A stretch of DNA of 64,000 nucleotides from an uncultured Chryseobacterium sp. (GCA_913778505.1 CAJYWD010000005.1:1-64000); one strand, 5' to 3'; counted from the first letter of the stretch, positions 35,737 through 44,641 are shown. The notes: generated from the sequence alone by a model not told the origin. A program made the numbers and translations.

Positions 35737-36897
35737 ATGAATACAGACAATCTGCAGATACAAATCAAGACATTTTTCGGACTGGAAAGTGTTTTGGCCG
35801 AGGAAGTTAAAAAATTGGGTGGCAAAAAAGTGGAAGCCAAAAACCGGGCAGTTACCTGCGAAGGCGACCTCGGATTTCTTTACAAGCTCAATTACTCTTG
35901 CAGAACAGCGCTAAAAATTTTGGTTCCGATTCTGGAGTTCAAGGCCTTTAACGAAAGTAAATTTTACGATAAACTGTTCAAATTCGAATGGGACACTCTG
36001 ATGGAAAAACATCAGTCTTTTGCCATTGATGCTACGGTGAACTCCGAGAGATTCAGCCATTCGCAGTTTATGACTTTGAAAATGAAAGACGCCATTGTGG
36101 ATTATTTTCAGGACAAACATAACATCAGACCCAATGTTAATAAAGAATATCCGGATATCAAATTCCATCTTCATATTGATAGAGAGCTGGTAACGATTTC
36201 TATGGACAGTTCCGGCGACCCGCTTTTCAAACGTGGCTACAGAAAAGAGCAAACCGTAGCGCCGATCAATGAAGTTTTGGCGAGCGGAATGTTGCAGCTC
36301 GCAGGCTGGGACGGTAAAGGTAATTTCCTGGATCCGATGTGCGGTTCCGGAACCTTGCTGATTGAGGCTGCGATGATTGCGCTGGATCTTCCCGCACAGA
36401 TCTTCAGAAGAGGATTTGCATTCCAGAACTGGAAAAATTATGACGAGGAACTTTTCAAGACGATTAAAGAATTCCGAATCAACAGGGTGAAAGAATTTGA
36501 CGGGAAAATTGTGGGTTATGATGTGGATGCAAGAGCGCTGAATGCCGCAAGAATCAACATAGAATCTGCGGAGATGGAAGATGTGATTGAAGTGCGGAAG
36601 CAAGATTTCTTCCAGTCTGAAAAAGATATGTTCCCATTATTAATGGTTTTCAATCCACCTTACGATGAAAGAATCTCTATTAATGACGATGATTTTTACA
36701 AAAAAATAGGTGATACTTTCAAACAACATTATCCAAACACTTTAGCCTGGCTCATTTCTGCCGACCTGGATGCGCCAAAGAAAATCGGACTGAGACCATC
36801 CAGAAAAATCAAATTATTCAATGGAAAATTGGAAACAAGATTTTTGCAATATGAGATGTATGACGGGACGAAAAAAGTTCATAAAATCAAAGACTAG
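35737..36897 (+). CDS. THUMP-domain class I RNA methyltransferase (RlmL N-domain type)
   Basis: 386 residues: an N-terminal ferredoxin-like/THUMP RNA-binding part (about 1-155) and a C-terminal methyltransferase with FLDPMCGSGTLLIEAAMIA (about 196-214) and the catalytic NPPYDERI (about 308-315), the N-P-P-Y signature of guanine-N2 methyltransferases. By resemblance to the N-terminal half of RlmL it probably makes m2G in 23S rRNA; the exact position is inferred. It is divergent from the SAM methyltransferase gene, with 121 bases between the two starts. Confidence 0.9.
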   Translation: MNTDNLQIQIKTFFGLESVLAEEVKKLGGKKVEAKNRAVTCEGDLGFLYKLNYSCRTALKILVPILEFKAFNESKFYDKLFKFEWDTLMEKHQSFAIDATVNSERFSHSQFMTLKMKDAIVDYFQDKHNIRPNVNKEYPDIKFHLHIDRELVTISMDSSGDPLFKRGYRKEQTVAPINEVLASGMLQLAGWDGKGNFLDPMCGSGTLLIEAAMIALDLPAQIFRRGFAFQNWKNYDEELFKTIKEFRINRVKEFDGKIVGYDVDARALNAARINIESAEMEDVIEVRKQDFFQSEKDMFPLLMVFNPPYDERISINDDDFYKKIGDTFKQHYPNTLAWLISADLDAPKKIGLRPSRKIKLFNGKLETRFLQYEMYDGTKKVHKIKD

Positions 36898-36907
36898 CTA
36901 ATAACGA

Positions 36908-36940
36908 CAAAACTCCCGGAAATTTCGGGAGTTTTTGTTT
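36908..36940. terminator. Terminator between THUMP methyltransferase and alaS
   Basis: AAAACTCCCG, short loop, CGGGAGTTTTT: convergent genes share it. Confidence 0.88.
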
Positions 36941-36956
36941 ATAATTAATTGATGAA

Positions 36957-39560
36957 TTAAATATTCATCGCCTTTTGATAAGCATTTTCCAGCCCCTCAA
37001 GATTTTTTCCTCCAGCTGTGGCAAAGCCAGGATTTCCGCCGCCACCGCCCTGAATTTCCCTTGCCAAATCTTTAATCAAAGCGCCGGCCTGATAAACACC
37101 TGCCAAGTCATCGGAAACGCCAATCGTAATCATCGGTTTTGCGTCTGCATCAGACAAAATAATTGTGATGGATGTTGGGATTTCTCGTTTCAATTGGAAA
37201 ACGATATCTTTTACAGAAGCGGCATCAAGAGACGTTCTCTTTACCAAAAGTAATTTGTCGCCTTTCTGTTCGTAAGCGCCTTTCCAATCACCGATCTCGC
37301 CTTTTGCTTTTTCTTTTTTGAAGGCTTCCACTTCAGATTTTAAAGATGTGTTTTCTTCAATTAATTTCTCGATTGAGCGAACTACATCTTTAGATTTCAG
37401 CAATTGAGAAAGTTCAGCAATTTGTTTTTCTAATCCTTTAAAATAGTCATCAGATTGATCTCCGGAAATGGCCTCAATCCTTCTGATTCCTGCTGCAGCA
37501 GAACTTTCGGAAACCAATTTGAAATGCCCGATCTCGCTGGTATTCTTCACGTGAGTTCCACCGCAAAGTTCCATAGAAGTTCCAAACTGAATCATTCGTA
37601 CATTGTCGCCATATTTTTCGCCGAACAAAGCCATTGCACCTCTGTCCAAAGCTTCCTGAATCGGAATACTTCTGAACTCCTGCAAAGCAATACTTTCCTT
37701 GATTTTGGCATTCACTTGATCTTCCACCATCTTCAATTCCTCATCTGTCATTTTAGAAAAATGAGAAAAATCAAAACGCAGATAATCCGGACCAACGAAT
37801 GAACCTTTTTGCTCTACGTGCGTTCCCAATACGTTTCTCAAGGCTTCGTGCAACAAGTGCGTCACCGAGTGATTGGCCTGAGAATTTTTTCTGTCGTTTG
37901 CATTCACTTTAGCATAGAAAACGGCTCCGGCATCTTTCGGCATTCCATCGATTAATGAAATGATTAATCCATTTTCTTTTTTGGTTTCCAAAACTTCAAA
38001 GCTTTCAGTTGCGTTTTCAAGAACGCCTTTATCACCAACTTGTCCGCCACCTTCCGGATAGAAAGGCGATTCGCTCAACACCACCTGATAAAATTCGCCG
38101 TCTTTATTTTCTACTTTTCTGTATCTTGTGATGTAGGTTTCGGATTCTATTTTGTCGTAACCTACAAAGTTTTCAGGTTTTTCCTCCAACGTAACCCAGT
38201 CATAAACTTTCTGAGCAGAATCTGCTTTGGAACGTTGTTTCTGTTTATTCAAAGCTTGTTCAAATCCGGCTTCATCGATGGTTAAGCCTTTTTCTTCTGC
38301 GATGATTCTCGTCAAATCATCCGGAAAACCGTAAGTATCATATAATTCAAAAACTTCTTCTGTCGGCAATACTTTTTGACCTTCAGAAATCGTTTGCTTA
38401 ATGAGTTTTTCAACCCGGATTAAACCTGTTTCAATCGTTCTCAGGAAAGATTCTTCTTCACTTTTAATAACTTCCGTAACCAGAGTTCCCTGTTTTTCCA
38501 GTTCCGGGAAGAATTTTCCCATTTGCTCCTGTAAAACAGCGACTAGCTGATAAAGGAAAGGTTCTTTTCTGTCTAAGAATCGGTATGCGTAAGAAATTCC
38601 TCTTCTCAAAATTCTGCGAATTACATAACCCGCTCCTCCGTTGGAAGGCAACTGTCCGTCTGCAATGGCAAAAGAAACCGCTCTGATATGGTCTACCACA
38701 ACTCGGATAGCAATGTCTTTCTCATCCGTTAAAATTCCGGTATATTTTTTACCTGAAAGCTCCTCAACTTTAGCAATCAAAGGCGTGAAAACATCGGTAT
38801 CGTAATTGGATTCTTTCTGTTGCAACGCCATGCAAAGACGCTCGAATCCCATTCCGGTATCGATGTGTTTTGCCGGAAGATTTTCCAGAGAACCATCAGC
38901 TTTTCTATTGAACTGCATAAATACGAGATTCCAGATTTCCACAACTTGCGGATGGTCATTATTCACCAATTCCAATCCGGAAATTTTTGCTTTCTCCTCT
39001 GCACTTCTCAAATCAACGTGAATTTCCGAACATGGTCCGCAAGGTCCGCTTGCTCCCATTTCCCAGAAATTGTCTTTTTTATTTCCATTGATAATACGGT
39101 CTTCAGAAACGAACTGTTTCCACAAATCGTAAGCTTCGGTATCTCTTTCAAGATTTTCTTTAGCGTCGCCTTCAAAAATGGTTACGTAAAGGTTTTCTTT
39201 AGGGATTTTGTAAACTTCCGTCAGCAATTCCCAAGCCCAGGAAATGGCTTCTTTCTTGAAATAATCACCGAAAGACCAGTTCCCCAGCATTTCAAACATC
39301 GTATGGTGATAAGTATCTCTACCAACATCATCTAGATCATTATGCTTCCCGGAAACTCTTAAACATTTCTGAGTATCGGCAATTCTGGAAGATTTTGGTT
39401 CTTTGTAACCTAAAAAATAATCTTTGAACTGTGTCATTCCTGAGTTGGAAAACATCAGCGTCGGGTCATCTTTCAGAACAATGGGCGCAGAAGGAACAAT
39501 AAGGTGTTCTTTGCTTTTGAAAAAATCTAAAAATTGCTGTCTTATCTCTTGTGAAGTCAT
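36957..39560 (-). CDS. alaS: Alanine--tRNA ligase
   Basis: AlaRS charges tRNA-Ala and edits Ser/Gly mischarging. All parts are present in 867 residues: class II catalytic core (SAPIVLKDDPTLMFSNSGM near 24; GMGFERL near 235), the editing domain with zinc motif HSVTHLLHEAL (about 560) and CGGTHVKNTSEIG (about 660), and the C-Ala domain ending GGGGNPGFATAGG. The length is normal. The start is ATG 39560; a -7 box lies at 39619-39626, giving a leader of about 55 bases that includes a GTTGTTG-type repeat. Confidence 0.97.
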   Translation of the reverse strand: MTSQEIRQQFLDFFKSKEHLIVPSAPIVLKDDPTLMFSNSGMTQFKDYFLGYKEPKSSRIADTQKCLRVSGKHNDLDDVGRDTYHHTMFEMLGNWSFGDYFKKEAISWAWELLTEVYKIPKENLYVTIFEGDAKENLERDTEAYDLWKQFVSEDRIINGNKKDNFWEMGASGPCGPCSEIHVDLRSAEEKAKISGLELVNNDHPQVVEIWNLVFMQFNRKADGSLENLPAKHIDTGMGFERLCMALQQKESNYDTDVFTPLIAKVEELSGKKYTGILTDEKDIAIRVVVDHIRAVSFAIADGQLPSNGGAGYVIRRILRRGISYAYRFLDRKEPFLYQLVAVLQEQMGKFFPELEKQGTLVTEVIKSEEESFLRTIETGLIRVEKLIKQTISEGQKVLPTEEVFELYDTYGFPDDLTRIIAEEKGLTIDEAGFEQALNKQKQRSKADSAQKVYDWVTLEEKPENFVGYDKIESETYITRYRKVENKDGEFYQVVLSESPFYPEGGGQVGDKGVLENATESFEVLETKKENGLIISLIDGMPKDAGAVFYAKVNANDRKNSQANHSVTHLLHEALRNVLGTHVEQKGSFVGPDYLRFDFSHFSKMTDEELKMVEDQVNAKIKESIALQEFRSIPIQEALDRGAMALFGEKYGDNVRMIQFGTSMELCGGTHVKNTSEIGHFKLVSESSAAAGIRRIEAISGDQSDDYFKGLEKQIAELSQLLKSKDVVRSIEKLIEENTSLKSEVEAFKKEKAKGEIGDWKGAYEQKGDKLLLVKRTSLDAASVKDIVFQLKREIPTSITIILSDADAKPMITIGVSDDLAGVYQAGALIKDLAREIQGGGGGNPGFATAGGKNLEGLENAYQKAMNI

Positions 39561-39564
39561 TTTA

Positions 39565-39585
39565 GTTGTTGGTTGTTGGTTGACT
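39565..39585. repeat. Short GTTGTTG-type tandem repeat in the alaS leader
   Basis: Roughly two and a half copies of GTTGTTG with GTTGAC; simple-sequence tract in the leader of alaS. Confidence 0.6.
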
Positions 39586-39603
39586 GTTGATAGCTTTTGA
39601 TTA

Positions 39604-40287
39604 TCAACTTTTGGTTGGCAAATTTAATGTTTTTTGGAAAGATTCTTTGATACTTAACATTGAAATATTTAATAGTATTAAAAATCCAAAAATCAAATAA
39701 TAAGAAGGATTCGGTAGTTGTGATAATTGTTGTACAAATTTTTCTGAAAAGTTTTCAGAATAACTGTTGTAATCTTGATCAATGTAGCTTGTACCACATA
39801 ATATAATGTCTTCGCCGAGTAAATTATCCTTAGCATTAGGATCCTTGTAATCAACCAATACAAAAAAATGTCCTGTTTTATCCATATCTAAGCCATACCT
39901 TTCGTGTTTAGAAATTGCCATATCATTCAGTAAAGAAATAAGGTCATCATAAGAATTTTCATCATTTATAATAAATTCAATTCCTGTGTTTTTCTCATTT
40001 CTTTGTTTTAGTTTTTTGATTTCGGATACGTAATTACCCGAATTACTTTTAGCAGTGTTTGGTTTTACAATAATCTTTTTGTAATCCCAATTTCTGAAAG
40101 GTTCGAAAGAATTATTGTAAATCCGATCTTTGTCTTCGACAGAATTTGTTGAATGAATTTTCGAAGGCAAACCAATATCCATCACATTTGGAATAGGTTC
40201 ATTAAGTTTTCGGTTTCCATAAAACGAAAATAAAATCGGAATAAGGACAGCGCTTATCAATCCTGGAACATAATAAATCTTTCTCAT
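39604..40287 (-). CDS. Membrane-anchored protein of unknown function (227 aa)
   Basis: One hydrophobic segment at each end (about 6-22 and 196-215) with a roughly 170-residue polar domain between. The middle has a YDDLISLLNDMAISKHERYGLD stretch resembling the periplasmic domain of ExbD-like proteins, but the match is weak and I would not name it. The gene starts one base after the stop of the TIGR02117 gene, so the pair is an operon. It is markedly AT-rich. Confidence 0.65.
   Translation of the reverse strand: MRKIYYVPGLISAVLIPILFSFYGNRKLNEPIPNVMDIGLPSKIHSTNSVEDKDRIYNNSFEPFRNWDYKKIIVKPNTAKSNSGNYVSEIKKLKQRNEKNTGIEFIINDENSYDDLISLLNDMAISKHERYGLDMDKTGHFFVLVDYKDPNAKDNLLGEDIILCGTSYIDQDYNSYSENFSEKFVQQLSQLPNPSYYLIFGFLILLNISMLSIKESFQKTLNLPTKS
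39619..39626 (-). promoter_or_regulatory. -7 box (TAAATTTG) of alaS
   Basis: Exact consensus on the minus strand, inside the 3' end of the upstream membrane-protein gene; ATG 58 bases downstream. Confidence 0.45.
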
Positions 40288-40288
40288 T

Positions 40289-40969
40289 TTAATTTTTATA
40301 ATGCTGAAAAATTCCGAAATCCGTTGGTGTCCAGAGTGCCGCTTTTTGTCCGGCAGCTTTCAAACCGTTATTTGCCCAGGTGTTGCACGTGTAAGTAAAG
40401 TTATAATTGTCTTTGGCATCATAAAATGCATCGTTATTTCCATAAACCGCGTCGGTTTTTATCAAAATATAATTTCCGGAAGCATCTTTATCAAACTTGG
40501 AATCGATAAACTGGATAAGATTCTGATATTGTTTTTCGGTCAACATCATTTTTTTACAATCCTTGCCCACTTTCATTTGTTTATAATAAGTGCAATGCAT
40601 TGCCGAATCGCTCAGCCAGAAAGCTGCTTTGAAAGCTGTGGAGAATTTGAGGTCTGCCCAAGTTGGTGTGTCCAGATAAAATCCTTTATCGCCCCAGCCA
40701 AAAGAGATGTAATTGAAATCCGTTTGTTTCCCTTTGGTATTGTCGAAAGGCAGTTTTGTGCTCCAATCGATGTATTTTGTTTTCACAGGAACCACCAAAT
40801 CCGTATGAACGCCATTCGTCAGAATATAAAGTTCAATCGTTTTAGGCTCATTCGTTTTCTCAGCTCCAACAGGAATGAGCGGAATGATAAGACTCAGAAT
40901 AACGTACAATAAAATAACGCCAATGACTATGCCTAAACCCTTTAAAAGAATGAAAATGATGCGCTTCAT
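40289..40969 (-). CDS. TIGR02117 / DUF2459 family protein
   Basis: 226 residues with an N-terminal membrane anchor (7-32) and an outer domain carrying TNGVHTDLVVPV, SFGWGDKGFYLDTPTWADL and a terminal CNTWANNGLKAAG, all characteristic of TIGR02117 (DUF2459). Conserved His and Cys suggest a papain-like or transglutaminase-like site, but that is inference. Function unknown. It is first of a two-gene operon. Confidence 0.85.
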   Translation of the reverse strand: MKRIIFILLKGLGIVIGVILLYVILSLIIPLIPVGAEKTNEPKTIELYILTNGVHTDLVVPVKTKYIDWSTKLPFDNTKGKQTDFNYISFGWGDKGFYLDTPTWADLKFSTAFKAAFWLSDSAMHCTYYKQMKVGKDCKKMMLTEKQYQNLIQFIDSKFDKDASGNYILIKTDAVYGNNDAFYDAKDNYNFTYTCNTWANNGLKAAGQKAALWTPTDFGIFQHYKN

Positions 40970-41106
40970 CCAATGTGATTTTTTAAGATTGAGAACCTTA
41001 AAGATAAGAAATTATTTCAGACATTATTTTGGCATTAATTTTATTTAATATTTCTTGTCTTAATGACAACAATTCATCAATTTTATGATCACAAAATCAC
41101 TAAAAT

Positions 41107-41184
41107 ATGCCAAAAAAGCCTACTAAAAAAAGAGTAAAACTAAGAGTAAAAGTGGCACCAAAAAGAGCTCAGAAAAAGAGATAG
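41107..41184 (+). CDS. Very small, very basic protein (25 aa)
   Basis: An ATG-TAG frame encodes MPKKPTKKRVKLRVKVAPKR followed by AQKKR: 13 of 25 residues are Lys or Arg, with no acidic residue. The composition is that of a small ribosomal or nucleic-acid-binding protein. An A-rich stretch precedes the ATG, as is usual for starts in this group. No perfect -7 box and no terminator were found, so the reality of the gene rests on composition alone. It lies between the TIGR02117 gene and queG. Confidence 0.5.
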   Translation: MPKKPTKKRVKLRVKVAPKRAQKKR

Positions 41185-41198
41185 TTATAAAGAAAATA

Positions 41199-42122
41199 TT
41201 ACTCTGACAAAAAATCAAGATTGCGTTTCAGGCCGGTGAACTTCGTCCGCTTTACAGCAGATTTTCTAAACACTGAAGAGAAAATCTCCTGTGTCATCTC
41301 TTTCCAGTCGCTTTTAGCCAGATTTCTGAGCGTGGAATTGGGCCGAAATTTCTCCTCCAGCGTGGGTGCAGAAAATCTGTTCCAGGGACAAACATCCTGG
41401 CATACATCGCATCCAAACATCCAATCGTCCATTTTACCCTTGAAGTAATCCGGGATCTGGTCTTTCAGTTCGATCGTAGCGTAGGAAATACATTTGCTGC
41501 CATCGATGATCTTTTCCGAAATAATCGCCTGCGTGGGACAGGCATCAATGCATTTTCTGCAACTGCCACAATGATCTGCGACAGGATTATCTGCAATTAA
41601 TTCCAGATCACAGATAATCTCGGCCAAAAAATAAAATGAACCATTTTTCTTGGTAATCAGGTTGGCGTTCTTCCCCACCCAACCTATTCCCGACTTTCGT
41701 GCCCAGGCCTTTTCCAAAACCGGCGCAGAATCTACAAATACACGGAATGAGAATTCTCCAATTTCCTCCTGAAGTTCTGCGACAAGGTTTCTGAGTTTAT
41801 CTTTGATAACTTCATGATAATCCTCACCATACGCATACTTGGAAATTTTAAAACCGTCCGTTTCCAGTGGCCTTTCAGGATAATAATTGTAGCTCAGGGA
41901 AATCACGGATTTGGAACCTTCCACCAGCAGTCTCGGATCCAGTCTTTTGTCGAAATGGTTTTCCATGTACTTCATCTCGCCATGATAATTATTGTTAAGC
42001 CAGTTTTCAAGATGTCGTGCCTCTTCCTCCAGGAAATCTGCTTTGGAGATCCCACATGATTGAAATCCTGCCGCAGCAGCTTTGGTTTTGATAAGTTGGG
42101 TATGTCGTTCTTTCGGATGCAT
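41199..42122 (-). CDS. queG: Epoxyqueuosine reductase
   Basis: QueG reduces epoxyqueuosine to queuosine in the anticodons of Asp, Asn, His and Tyr tRNAs; it uses a cobalamin cofactor and two 4Fe-4S clusters. The 307-residue protein has [16 protein letters not shown] (about 193-208) and [13 protein letters not shown] (about 238-250) as cluster ligands and SYNYYPERP near 76. The length is at the short end of the family, which lacks the optional C-terminal HEAT domain. ATG 42122 is clear. Confidence 0.95.
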   Translation of the reverse strand: MHPKERHTQLIKTKAAAAGFQSCGISKADFLEEEARHLENWLNNNYHGEMKYMENHFDKRLDPRLLVEGSKSVISLSYNYYPERPLETDGFKISKYAYGEDYHEVIKDKLRNLVAELQEEIGEFSFRVFVDSAPVLEKAWARKSGIGWVGKNANLITKKNGSFYFLAEIICDLELIADNPVADHCGSCRKCIDACPTQAIISEKIIDGSKCISYATIELKDQIPDYFKGKMDDWMFGCDVCQDVCPWNRFSAPTLEEKFRPNSTLRNLAKSDWKEMTQEIFSSVFRKSAVKRTKFTGLKRNLDFLSE

Positions 42123-42201
42123 TTAGATTCTGCGAAATTAAGACATTTAATTTTTAACAATTTTTAATTTCGAATATTTTATGAAAACAAAAATTATTGG
42201 T

Positions 42202-42209
42202 TAGCTTTG
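42202..42209 (+). promoter_or_regulatory. -7 box (TAGCTTTG) of the rhodanese gene
   Basis: Exact TAnnTTTG, 25 bases before the ATG at 42235. Confidence 0.55.
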
Positions 42210-42234
42210 TTCAACAACTTAAATTAATAAAGCA

Positions 42235-42522
42235 ATGGCAATAGAAGATGTTTTGAGAGCCGGCAACTATCATCTGATTGATGTGCGCGAGCCGCTGGAA
42301 CTGGAAATGGATGGACACATCGAGGAAGCGCAGAATATTCCTCTTGGAGAATTGGAAGACAGAAAACAGGAAATCCTGAACCTTAGCGGAACCAAGATTT
42401 TTTTCTGCCGATCCGGAAATCGCTCCGGTAAAGCGGTGGATTACTTTAAATCCGAAGGTATGACCGATGTTTACAATGGCGGTGGCTATAACGAACTGAG
42501 CCAGACTTTGGAAAATCTCTAA
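42235..42522 (+). CDS. Single-domain rhodanese-like protein
   Basis: 95 residues. The active-site loop is FFCRSGNRSGKA (cysteine near residue 61), and LIDVREPLELEMDGHIEEAQNIPLG is the usual rhodanese N-terminal part. It can carry a persulfide for sulfur transfer; partner unknown. No signal peptide, so cytoplasmic. It is monocistronic with its own promoter and a strong terminator. Confidence 0.92.
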   Translation: MAIEDVLRAGNYHLIDVREPLELEMDGHIEEAQNIPLGELEDRKQEILNLSGTKIFFCRSGNRSGKAVDYFKSEGMTDVYNGGGYNELSQTLENL

Positions 42523-42540
42523 CCTGGAGATAACCATAAC

Positions 42541-42571
42541 AAAAAAAGCGGGAGATCATTCCCGCTTTTCT
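42541..42571. terminator. Bidirectional terminator after the rhodanese gene
   Basis: AAAAGCGGGA, six-base loop, TCCCGCTTTT: perfect ten-base stem, A run before and T run after. Confidence 0.9.
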
Positions 42572-42734
42572 AGTTTCTACCCCTTGTTAACAACCACATT
42601 ACCAATCCGATGACGCCCACAACGAGGATAATTCCCCACCACATGCCGGCTTTAAAAATTGTTTCAATAGCCTCGCAGCTTGTAAGCAGTCCTATTATTA
42701 GAAATAATGGAAGAATAGTAAGATATTTTTTCAT
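42570..42734 (-). CDS. Small lipoprotein-like membrane protein (54 aa)
   Basis: MKKYLTILPLFLIIGLLTSC gives a lipoprotein signal with C20, followed by EAIETIFKAGMWWGI and one membrane helix, ending RGRN. The pattern 'TSCEAIxTIFxAGMWWGIILVV' recurs in small Bacteroidota proteins. ATG 42734 was chosen because it starts the signal; an in-frame extension to 42791 lacks one. Function unknown. Confidence 0.7.
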   Translation of the reverse strand: MKKYLTILPLFLIIGLLTSCEAIETIFKAGMWWGIILVVGVIGLVMWLLTRGRN

Positions 42735-42870
42735 AATTAAATAATTTGTTTGGTGATTGAAAATTTGAGTTTTACAAAAACAATTAAGCAACTGTTTATA
42801 AATCCTAAAGTTTCAAAATTTAAGCCAAAATAATATTGGATCCCAGCGAAGCCTGATTTCACAAGCTCAT

Positions 42871-42903
42871 GCACAAAAAAAACCGCTGAAAATCAGCGGT
42901 AGT
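42871..42903 (-). terminator. Terminator of the 40-residue gene
   Basis: ACCGCTGA, AAA loop, TCAGCGGT; on the minus strand it is followed by a run of eight T. Located directly after the stop of the small gene at 42905. Confidence 0.85.
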
Positions 42904-42904
42904 T

Positions 42905-43027
42905 CTATGAGGCTTTGACGGCTTTAGGGCTTGGTCTGCTGGATCGTTCTTCAAATTTCTTTACGATATAGCCGATAACAATCGGTGCAGCCCATGTAAG
43001 CGCCATTCTTAACAATCTTGATTTCAT
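42905..43027 (-). CDS. Small membrane-associated basic protein (40 aa)
   Basis: MKSRLLRMALTWAAPIVIGY is one amphipathic or membrane helix, followed by a charged tail (IVKKFEERSSRPSPKAVKAS). The stop is directly followed by a strong terminator, which is good evidence that the frame is transcribed and real. No family is recognised. It was easily missed because of its size. Confidence 0.7.
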   Translation of the reverse strand: MKSRLLRMALTWAAPIVIGYIVKKFEERSSRPSPKAVKAS

Positions 43028-43155
43028 ATGCAGATATTTATTGATTTTCGAGGGTCAAATGTTATCGCCGTATATTCAATTGGCTTCTTTGTCCAACTGT
43101 GGTCATGGCGATTTCATAATTTTAAATTTTAAAGTTGATTACAAGAAATAAGCCA

Positions 43156-44166
43156 TTATGGATTTTCATCAGCACTATAATTACCTACGGCTTCTTTCAG
43201 ACTTCTAAAGATTCTCTTTTTAAGTTTATCTGGCTTCAGAACCGTAATGAATTCTCCCATTCCGAGAATCACTCTTTCCAACTCAAAATTCAGCTGGACA
43301 CAGATTTTGAAAGTCGTTCCCATGTCGTCTTCTTTTATAATTTCCTGAGATTGATGAAAAGGTTTGGTCTTGACGTAAGGTGCGTGTTTTCTTGTGACGA
43401 AAAACACCACATTCTGTGGACGCTGCGTTTCTGAAACCGTAGCGCCAATCACTTCACCAAAATATCTGTCCGCATTAAAATCTTTGTCTATGTATTTGGT
43501 TATGTCGTCCACCTCTATGTCTTCTATTCTGTCCAGCGCAAGGTTCATAATGCTGCTCTTGCACCAGCAAATGAGAAACCAACGGTTGTTATATTCTTTA
43601 AGGAGTTGCGGATGTACTGTGAAGTAATTGGACTCTCTCGCCTTAAAACTTTTGTACAAAATCCTCAGAACTTTTTTATTCAAAATGCTTTGGTAGAGAA
43701 TATCAATATGTTCTAAACCTTTTAATTGCTCATTTTTATCAAGATGAATAATCGATTTTTGATTAGTTGACTGAATCGAATCTTCCAATTTCTGAATGAC
43801 ACCATTCATCTCTTTGAACATCGAAAAATCTTTGAACTGTTTCAGAATCTGAACTGCATTGTTCATCGCTTTCAAATCATTTTCGTTGACCGAAATATTA
43901 TGAATGCTGTAATCTGGGTCGCTGTAACGGTAAAAGCGCTTTTCGTAAACTTCAATCGGCGCTTCATAACCGAACTTTTCACTTCGCATATTCTGCAAAT
44001 CCAACTGAATCGTCCGTTTGCTTACAAAGGATTCCTTGCCTTCAAACTCAAACAAAGCCTCGGAACATTCTTCCATCAAATCTTCCAAAGTATATTTTTT
44101 GTACTTGTTTTTCAAACATTTGTCCAAAGTTTTGTAGCGGATAAGTGCATTTTTATTTGAAGACAT
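43156..44166 (-). CDS. WYL-domain transcriptional regulator
   Basis: 336 residues: an N-terminal helix-turn-helix (about 10-75, ALIRYKTLDKC ... FVSKRTIQLDL), a central WYL domain (about 150-230, with YKSFKARES, HPQLLKEYNNRWFLICW) and a WCX-like C-terminal part. WYL proteins bind nucleic-acid-derived ligands and often control DNA- or RNA-damage and phage-defence genes. ATG 44166 was chosen over an upstream frame. It is transcribed away from rtcB with the HopJ gene and may control the divergent rtcB cassette, which is inferred from position. Confidence 0.88.
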   Translation of the reverse strand: MSSNKNALIRYKTLDKCLKNKYKKYTLEDLMEECSEALFEFEGKESFVSKRTIQLDLQNMRSEKFGYEAPIEVYEKRFYRYSDPDYSIHNISVNENDLKAMNNAVQILKQFKDFSMFKEMNGVIQKLEDSIQSTNQKSIIHLDKNEQLKGLEHIDILYQSILNKKVLRILYKSFKARESNYFTVHPQLLKEYNNRWFLICWCKSSIMNLALDRIEDIEVDDITKYIDKDFNADRYFGEVIGATVSETQRPQNVVFFVTRKHAPYVKTKPFHQSQEIIKEDDMGTTFKICVQLNFELERVILGMGEFITVLKPDKLKKRIFRSLKEAVGNYSADENP

Positions 44167-44205
44167 TTTTGTTTTTGATTTTTGTTTCAAACTTTCAACG
44201 GTCAG

Positions 44206-44273
44206 TTTGTCATTCCGTAGGAATCTATACTAAATTTCATTATTAGTTGTTTAGATTCCTTCGGAATGACAAA
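44206..44273. repeat. Inverted repeat GTCATTCCGTAGGAATC / GATTCCTTCGGAATGAC
   Basis: A 22-base arm at 44206-44227 (TTTGTCATTCCGTAGGAATC then TA) returns inverted at 44252-44273 with one mismatch and a 24-base loop. Each arm is itself a small hairpin. A second copy lies at 46134-46202. Confidence 0.85.
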
Positions 44274-44292
44274 TAGATGCAAAGTCTATAAA

Positions 44293-44625
44293 TTATTTTT
44301 TAGTCAAAACTTTTCCTCCAAATGAAATCCCGTCCCAGCCAAACTCCATAAAATTCCTGATATTCTGATGATCTGTTCCTTCAGGATTTTTCAAAACATC
44401 GGTTCTGTAGAAATCTCCGAATAATGCTAAAGTCTCGTCTTTCGAAAGTTGATTCAGCTTCGCAAAACTGAAAACTTTGCACGAACCATTATTCTGATTC
44501 GCCTCATTGACAGTATTTCCATTGGTAAATTTTGTAGGTGTGAAATCATAATGTTCATCAATAAACGCAATGACATCCTTAAAATCAATGGTTTCCGGAG
44601 CGTTTTTAAGTTGTTCTAAAATCAT
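44293..44625 (-). CDS. HopJ-family protein (PF08888)
   Basis: 110 residues matching the HopJ family over the full length: IDFKDVIAFIDEHYDFTPTKF at the N-terminus, a GSCKVFSFAKLNQLSKDETLALFGDFYR core and NIRNFMEFGWDGISF at the end. The family was named from a Pseudomonas type III effector, but single copies are widespread in bacteria with no type III system, so an effector role is not implied. Function unknown. It is upstream of the WYL gene on the same strand; a -7 box lies at 44642-44649. Confidence 0.85.
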   Translation of the reverse strand: MILEQLKNAPETIDFKDVIAFIDEHYDFTPTKFTNGNTVNEANQNNGSCKVFSFAKLNQLSKDETLALFGDFYRTDVLKNPEGTDHQNIRNFMEFGWDGISFGGKVLTKK

Positions 44626-44641
44626 TTAAATAAAATTTTAC

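Noticed and set aside
35911..36603. 230-codon frame opposite the THUMP methyltransferase
   Set aside because: Antisense shadow of a gene with intact motifs and no independent promoter.
44293..44625. HopJ gene as evidence of a type III secretion effector
   Set aside because: The family is widespread in bacteria without type III secretion, there are no secretion genes nearby, and the name is historical.
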